In this document: in pieces, positions 57,673 to 64,000 of the stretch | Layout: every line of letters begins with the position of its first letter | Numbering within the stretch: the stretch's first letter is position 1 | From: Hermatobates lingyangjiaoensis | Taxonomy: Eukaryota > Arthropoda > Insecta > Hemiptera > Hermatobatidae | Assembly (NCBI GenBank): GCA_026182355.1 | Contig: JAPFBL010000528.1 | Location: forward strand, 107,001 to 171,000 | Direction of reading: 5' to 3' | Length of the DNA stretch: 64,000 nucleotides | Made by a program: the position numbers and the translations under genes | Notes under the pieces: generated by a model | Told to the model about the DNA's origin: nothing | Database searches by the model: none | What the model saw: the letters and a program-made list of their open reading frames with translations, nothing else

Positions 57673-60109
57673 GAGTGTGTGCTTTAAATATTTTGGTAAA
57701 AACTGGATTTTTAAATCTGTTTTGTTACCATTGTACAATCTTTGAGGATTCACCTATTTTACTAACATATTTTACCTCATCCACTTAAATGATAAACATT
57801 TTTGGTATACAAGGTAGCTAGAAGGAAGTTAAATGGTTAGTGTAATGAATTTGAATTATAATGAAGTTGGTAGAGGTTGAATTTAAATAATCATAAAATG
57901 AAGAAAATCAATGGAATATACTTTCCAATACTTTACAATAGATTTAATTATTGTAAAGTCTGTTAGTCATTAGTCAAAAATATCTAGCAAATCCTAAGTA
58001 TCTCCTGTTAGTGACTAGCAATCCTTATCCGTGTACTTTTTATTGAAGTACAGAATAATTTATATTCCCATAGTTCGGAAATGATTAGGCTAAAAATGTA
58101 TTTTTGAAGTATGAATGAAGTAGATATACTATGAATTCCTAATATTAAACAGTTATTTATCGCAAATTCTATAACTTATACTACTTTAAAACTGATAGTT
58201 GATGCAGTGTTTCTGTTATTGTTTTTTAACTATATCAACTCCATTTTCAGGAATGTATAACAGGCTGTTTTACTTTCCGTTGTCGCTCTCTCGTGTTCTA
58301 ATTTCTGGTGTTTTATATATTTAAAATTATTCTTTAGCAGTTTTTTTTTAAAAGATCTTTTTCTAATTCAGTTTGCGAACAATGCCACCATATTATTGAG
58401 TCTACTTTCACTTGAACAAAAACGAGTTCGGTTTAGCTAAAGCCAATTCCACTAACCACCTACTTTCCTGTGAGAATTTTTTCTTTAGTTTCAGGAGTCG
58501 ATTTCATTTACCATGAGAGGAAACTGAATTAACAATGGTTGCCATATTATTTAATATTCCGTAAACCTAATTCTCAAATTATTGCATCATGATGATATAC
58601 TTTATCATCATGATGATTAACCTTTGATTAAGTAACAAAAAATAAATACTCAAATGACTATAAAGTTAATGAGATAGATGAATTAAAATAATTTACGAGC
58701 ATAATGACACAAAATAACTTTTTACTTTACTATATAGTGATCGTGAAAAAATTCGACCTCGAGATTTTGACGGAATTACATGTCTTGAGGTCCCTGAAGT
58801 CGTTTTATGAAGTTTTCTCGATGATGTCTGTGTGTTTTTTTAAACAACATTTTAAAACAACGGAAAATATTTTTTTTCAATAAAATATAAAAATTTTGAC
58901 TAATAATTCATTTTCAAAGCTTGTGAGAGCGATACAAGACATACCGTTTGACGGATCAAAATAAAACTATGCATAAAAATAGAACATTATATGGAAAACG
59001 ATTTGAGATGATTTTTTTCAAAATCACATTCACCAAAGGGGCGTTGAAGTACGATTTCTGTTTTCAGAGAATGTTTTTTTGACGCTAAACGGCTCATTAA
59101 AAACTCATGAAAATTTGATTATAATGGAACGAAAAATTAGCAATTCACAAGAAAATATACATGAAGTTTCAATTACAGGAAAGAGCAATAATGCTATAAA
59201 AACTGTTTGTTTATCCTAGACTAAGGGATCACCTGCTATACTTGTTGAATTTTTGATATTTTTTTTGCAATATTTACATTGACTTAGAAATTTTTTGAGC
59301 AATACCACTGAGATAAAATTAGACTATTCTAATCTAATAGTTCATATATATTATTTTCAAAAATTAGAAGCTCCCAACTATAAATGATTGAAATTATGTT
59401 GAATAGGTGGCTTCGACTTTGAGTTGAGTATGTAAACTGGTTAATTACTAATATATTTTTCCCAATATACATTCATAGCAAGCTTATAACAGAGTAAAAG
59501 ACGTAGGAAAAAAGATAACACTCACTCAGAGAAAATTAGTATATATGATTTTCGATAAAGGGGAAAGAAAAATGATTTTAATAAATACTAAGAAGCCATA
59601 AAATTCCCAGTATAATAATTCTATAAAAAACAAAAAATGTAAAACAAGAACTATTAGAACTATGCCTAAATAAAAACAATTTTAAGATCAGCATATAAAG
59701 CAATAATATAAATAGATGCAAAACATCAAAGAAACTCCAGATCTAATGACAGATACGGACTGTACTAATAATGATATTTTCTACTGTTTTATAAATTATA
59801 ATAACATTTTAAAATATCGTCTCAGAATTTTCGTTAAATACTCGTCAAAGACGTTTCTTCTAGTTATAAATAAAATAATCATCCAAAATTCAAATTGAAA
59901 AAGTACGATATTTTTTTCAAGCTTATATGTTGCTGCTATTACTTATTAGTCGTTTATGGTCTCAATATATCATAAGCATTATACAAGATAAGGTTGAATA
60001 GACAACCGTTTTTGCTAAAATAATTAAATGACTGAATGTAAGCTGCTGATTTGAATCCAGCTTTCATGAAAATATAATAGTATGGTAAAGAGGCTCTCGT
60101 AATTAAACA
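57671..60109. other. No feature seen
   Basis: AT-rich. A short perfect ATCATGATGATATACTTTATC-type inverted repeat lies at about 58586-58620. Confidence 0.5.
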
Positions 60110-60178
60110 CTGAGGAAAGCCGTTGAAACAAAGATAAGTTTGAATGCCTCTCTTTAAACGGCTCTCCTATATATAATT
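60110..60178 (+). mobile_element. Family I module and tail
   Basis: 60110-60128: CTGAGGA, a weak AA/TT hairpin with GCCG loop, GAAA. About 45 nt of tail lead to TATATATA at 60170. Single copy in this window. Confidence 0.35.
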
Positions 60179-60180
60179 CA

Positions 60181-62309
60181 TTGCTATTATACTTCTACCA
60201 ATTACTGATTTCTAATTTTATAATAAATTTTAAATTATTACTAAACAAATTAAAAAAAAAAAATCTGGAATGGCCTACACTCAACTTTACTAGAACTAAA
60301 AAAAATATCAAACTAGATAACAACATAATGCTTTTTATCTTCTTAAAAGCTTTCACATTCAATCATAAGTGAACATTTTTACATTTTAATAAAAAAAAAT
60401 ACCTTTTTTTTTTGGTGTTTCAAAAGTTTGATTTTTTTTCATTTATTCTCTCTCTGATAATAAAAATTATTAATGTTTTTATATATCTGTATATCACATC
60501 TCTGCCTTAAAGTTCTATCTGTTTATCCAATATAGTAGCATTCAAAATCGTATCTTATTCTCTAAATCTTATTTTAATTGATTATTATCACTACTTAAAA
60601 ATTCCAATGAAAAATAATTTCATTAATTAAGCAAAGAAATGAATTATAAAATCAAAATATTTAATAAGAAGAAGAAAAGAAAAAAAATTGTTTTTAAAAT
60701 CTGAAAATTTTGTGACCTATTGCTTCTGTTACTTCTATGATAATGCAAAAATTTGAAAACTCTTGAGTAAGTAGTTTAGGAGAAAAAGAATCTTATCTGA
60801 AAAGACATTTGTGCAAAAAGAAAAGTGATTTTTTCATAATTCATAATTGCTTCCAAACTATATGGTACATTTACACTATGAGGTCCATAATTGGGAAAAT
60901 ATTATTTTGTTCCATCAAGGATGTAGACTGTAGAATACAATTTTTTGTACATACACACCTACTTTCCCGCACACTTACAGATGTCATCGGAAAAAAGTTC
61001 GTGAAAAATGTTTAGGGATCTCAAAACATGCGGCTCAAGTTCTTAAAAATTCTTATAGACTTGCTCTTAAAATTTGTTTCTTTCTGGTATGACGAGAGTA
61101 TTCATGATTTGTAGTTTGCAGTCGTCGTTTTTCTTAATACAATTATTGATATTTTGACCTACAGCTTCTCTACTGAGTTTTCTTTCATAAATGTTCTTAT
61201 AGTAGTCTTAAGTTCCTTCATCTCATATTACTTTAGTACTCTCTATTTTTATTAAGCCATAACTTTCCTTTTGAGTATTTGCAAAATGTTTCTGAACGTA
61301 TTAGTTTTGAAACAATTGAATAAATACAAAAGAAAATAGATCATTTTTGCATTCATTCATATGAATCAATGAATAATAAGTATGGTCTAGCGGGAGTTCC
61401 GAGTCAGGATCAATTTTTAGTCTAGTGAGGTCAGTGATGCTTGCAACACGTTTTACCACGAGAAACAAGAAATTATGATTCTGTAATAGAGCCTCAATGT
61501 GCAAGAGAAGTAGCCCCCTTTGTTTGGATTGCAAATCAGAATTTCCAATTGAACAAAGAGCCTCCCTTTACAAAAGTTGCTAATATCTTTCTCATTTATT
61601 ACTCTAAAAATAGAAATAATTGTGAAAGAATAACGGTATTTTAATGTTGACATACAAATCACACAGTCAAATTATTAAGAAATAAACATTTTATTAGATT
61701 ACACTGTATCAGCTTTAATATTTTCTGTGTAATTTACTTCTATTTCTTCTCAGTTCTTATTTTCTTTCATGTCTCTATTCAAAAGCCAATAACAGTTATG
61801 AATGACTCATAACAAAATGTATTTTTTTTAAATGATTTTCAGGATAATTTGAGGAGTATATTTTAAATAAATAACTCCGTTGGGTAATAGGCTAAAAAAG
61901 CGACAATATATTACTTTAAAGCGACAATAATATTTAAAACTGAGACATTAATTGTACTATAGCTTATCTATAAATGCGAAATTTATTGCAATAATTAATA
62001 CTTTAGAAATGGTAAAATATTCTGGCGAGTATAATGTATGTTTTCTTTTCTTTTCTCTGTTTTAGTTACTAGTAGCACTTGGGCTAATGTAGCTCCTATT
62101 TCTTCAGTCATTAACTACTTACAAGTGTCTGGATGACCATCTTTTCTCTTGATAATGACGAACATCAAAATGTATAAGTGATTTATACTAATTCATTATG
62201 TTGTACTTTATGTTTTTTTGTTCTTAATTTGGCACTTTATTGCTGTGGCCAATTCCATCTATATAAATATATTATATGTTCTATTTATTATATAAATATA
62301 AATAATTTA
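60181..62309. other. No feature supported
   Basis: AT-rich. Overlapping 67-77 codon frames at 61301-61662 on both strands are not recognised. Confidence 0.45.
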
Positions 62310-62533
62310 AAGATTACATAAACACTAGAAATAAATCAATGATATTACCACAATAAGAAATAGGAAAACAAGACTAGATCTTTCAACCGTAACAAGCGGT
62401 CTTCGCCAAAGTCAAAACTCCAACTGATGTTGGGTTTTTGACTATGACGAAGACCGTTTGTTACGATTGAAAGATCTTAGTCTTGTTTTCCCATTTCATA
62501 TTGTGGTTTGATCATATATATATATATATATAT
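62310..62533. mobile_element. Older family A palindrome with (TA)n
   Basis: Both modules are decayed: minus 62381-62409 with TTGGCGA, plus 62444-62472 with ATGACGA and a broken stem. The tail remnant is on the left. (TA)n lies at about 62514-62533. Confidence 0.85.
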
Positions 62534-62643
62534 GTACTAATTAGATGAAACGATTCTTCGAATGGAATAAACTAGAGTTTTCAAAAGAACACAAAAAAAA
62601 ATCACTGAAACTAACTACCATATTTCGATATCCTCATCGTTAG
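62534..62643 (-). mobile_element. Family D module and tail from (TA)n
   Basis: Minus 62623-62643: CTAACGA, weak hairpin, GAAATATGG. The tail reaches the (TA)n that also borders the preceding family A copy. Confidence 0.45.
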
Positions 62644-62958
62644 GAATAGATGTGAATCCCTCAAAGGCTCATAATGACTGGCTGGCATTCAAACAGAAGC
62701 ACTCAAACAGTGTAGCCAACATTTGGAGGGAGAGGAGGCAAGGAAGATAAAGAAATAAATGCCAAATAAAGATTAAATGAATGAAAACATTTAGTTAAAA
62801 ATAAAATTAAAAACTATTAATAACGTAAAAAAACAAACTAAAATAAAAATAAAAAAATTAAAAAAGAAAACTGAGTAAGTAAAAAAGACTAGAATAAAAT
62901 AAAGGAAAATTACCGATTGAGGTTAAGCCCAATATATAATATAAATATACATTATTAT
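62644..62958. other. A-rich, no feature seen
   Basis: A-rich plus strand from about 62740. Confidence 0.5.
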
Positions 62959-62959
62959 T

Positions 62960-62985
62960 CATATATATATATATATATATATATA
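62960..62985. repeat. (TA)n tract
   Basis: Borders the palindrome that follows. Confidence 0.95.
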
Positions 62986-62988
62986 TTT

Positions 62989-63172
62989 ATTGATAGAAGA
63001 AGCATTAAACACCGCATGCAATTGGTTGACTATACTAGCCAGCCTAACCAGTAACCCGGTGTCTCATGGCTACTCAGCAGATTGGTCATCACCATGAGAG
63101 ACCGGGTGACTGGTTTGGCTGGCTAGTATAGTCAACCAATCGCATGCGGTGTTTAATGTTTCTTCTATCAAT
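62989..63172. mobile_element. 184 bp palindrome without a module
   Basis: Arms of about 81 bp (62989-63069 and 63092-63172) around a 22 bp centre, GC-richer than the surroundings. It lies 3 bp from a (TA)n tract like the module palindromes but has no CTGANGA or GAAA hairpin that I can find. Confidence 0.85.
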
Positions 63173-64000
63173 GTTTCCGAAGAAATCAAGAAGAACGTCT
63201 CCATGCATATATACATATACTCATATTAACATATTTCTCATGATTTTATTACTTCTGCAATATTAAAAATTTAATGTAAAACTATAAGTGTATAATAATA
63301 CAATATATGCAAATAAAAACACAGAATCTATGTTGGAATAGACGTTATTGTGTATAGTGATGAATAAATTCACCATGGAAAGCAGAAAACACAAATATTC
63401 ATTTAGAAATTTTATATCCATATTCAATTCTCTTGGAATGTAAGCTTCACAATTATTAATGTTATTCAAATTATGCATACATCCGAGAACTAAAATTCCT
63501 TCTGATTTAAATGCTTCCTCTGATTTCGGCTTTAGGTTTATTGTTATTGTAAAACAAATACAAAATAGCACTTAAATTAAAAAAAAATAGAGTTAATGGA
63601 TTTTTATGTGTTAGAGAAAATAATGAAAATGGAAAATATGCTTACATAAATAAATAATAAACATATATAATTCAAATGTAAAATAACAGCTGTATTTCTA
63701 TATTCGATAATGAATAATTTGTAATTGAAAATTAAGTACATAAGACTGAATATGTTGAAAACGTAACTAAAATATGTAGATGTTAATTTTTTTCCTTCCT
63801 ATGTTTCTGAAATAATATAGAGCTATAGCTTTAAAAATTAACCTACGGTCCGTTAATACATTGTGAGAAAAAGAAGTGTATTTTTTTCTAAGATATTATA
63901 AAAGATATAGGTTTATTGCATCAGGTATCATAAATAAGTAAGTTTATAGTGTTTAGGTGTATGTTTTATAGTATTTATGTGGGGGCGAAGTTAGCTTTGT
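63173..64000. other. No feature supported
   Basis: A 102-codon minus frame (63263-63571) is open but not recognised. The rest is AT-rich. Confidence 0.4.

Noticed and set aside
63263..63571. 102-codon minus frame as a gene
   Set aside because: Hydrophobic AT-driven composition over part of it, no recognised family, no context. Left as unsupported.

Overview
This is a 64 kb AT-rich stretch of an invertebrate nuclear genome with no intact protein-coding gene that I can support. The organism is most likely an arthropod, but that is inference. It rests on a decayed Jockey-type LINE, IS630/mariner-type DNA transposon remains, and tRNA-derived SINEs, one of which ends in AACCT pentamers like the arthropod telomere repeat. 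Every long open frame I examined is a low-complexity repeat, lies in a transposon relic, or is an unrecognised chance-sized frame. It reads as a gene desert filled with (TA)n microsatellites and mobile-element debris.

The outstanding feature is a dispersed set of short modules that look like hammerhead ribozyme cores. Each has CTGANGA, one extra nucleotide, a 3-6 bp hairpin, then GAAA. I count about 25 with both conserved boxes intact and at least a dozen decayed ones, on both strands. They fall into at least seven families (called A to I here) whose stem, loop and downstream sequences differ while the layout is kept. In most, 50-110 nt of family-specific tail follows the module and then a (TA)n tract. 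Many modules sit in head-to-head inverted pairs, giving palindromes of 100-400 bp. Several of the same (TA)n tracts are abutted by decayed coding fragments with a shared pattern (IRKLEKL, then GKKFN, then NEGLLPKY) that I read as the N-terminal region of a Penelope-like retroelement protein. Hammerhead motifs are established in the pseudo-LTRs of Penelope-like elements, so the simplest reading is a swarm of short, mostly non-autonomous, often folded-back Penelope-like copies targeting (TA)n.

Layout. 1-19 kb: SINEs (997, 6119, about 15800), modules of families D, F and G beside (TA)n, a 360 bp GA array (7380), an IS630-type relic (12564-13020), a CA array (14411). 19-21.3 kb: Jockey RT relic, a Penelope N-terminal palindrome, and a 300 bp palindrome with two modules. 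21.3-27 kb: mostly featureless, with elements of families C and B at 24.5-25 kb. 27-36 kb is the densest part: family B and F modules, a 254 bp mariner-type MITE keeping the last 30 transposase codons, four family A copies in a row, a 1.33 kb pogo-like element with a nested family A copy, a young SINE with a 16 bp target duplication, and further family A and E copies. 36.5-37.6 kb: a 103-base poly-T and a homopolymer-ridden inverted repeat that looks like poor sequence quality. 38-52 kb: sparse, with family A, D, E, H copies, a GAA array and two SINEs. 52-64 kb: a 390 bp palindrome, family D, A and C copies including the cleanest palindromes, and a last palindrome at 63 kb.

No working gene system is visible. 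The shared biology is of mobile elements: RNA-level modules that may self-cleave, reverse transcription with frequent fold-back, and insertion into (TA)n tracts.
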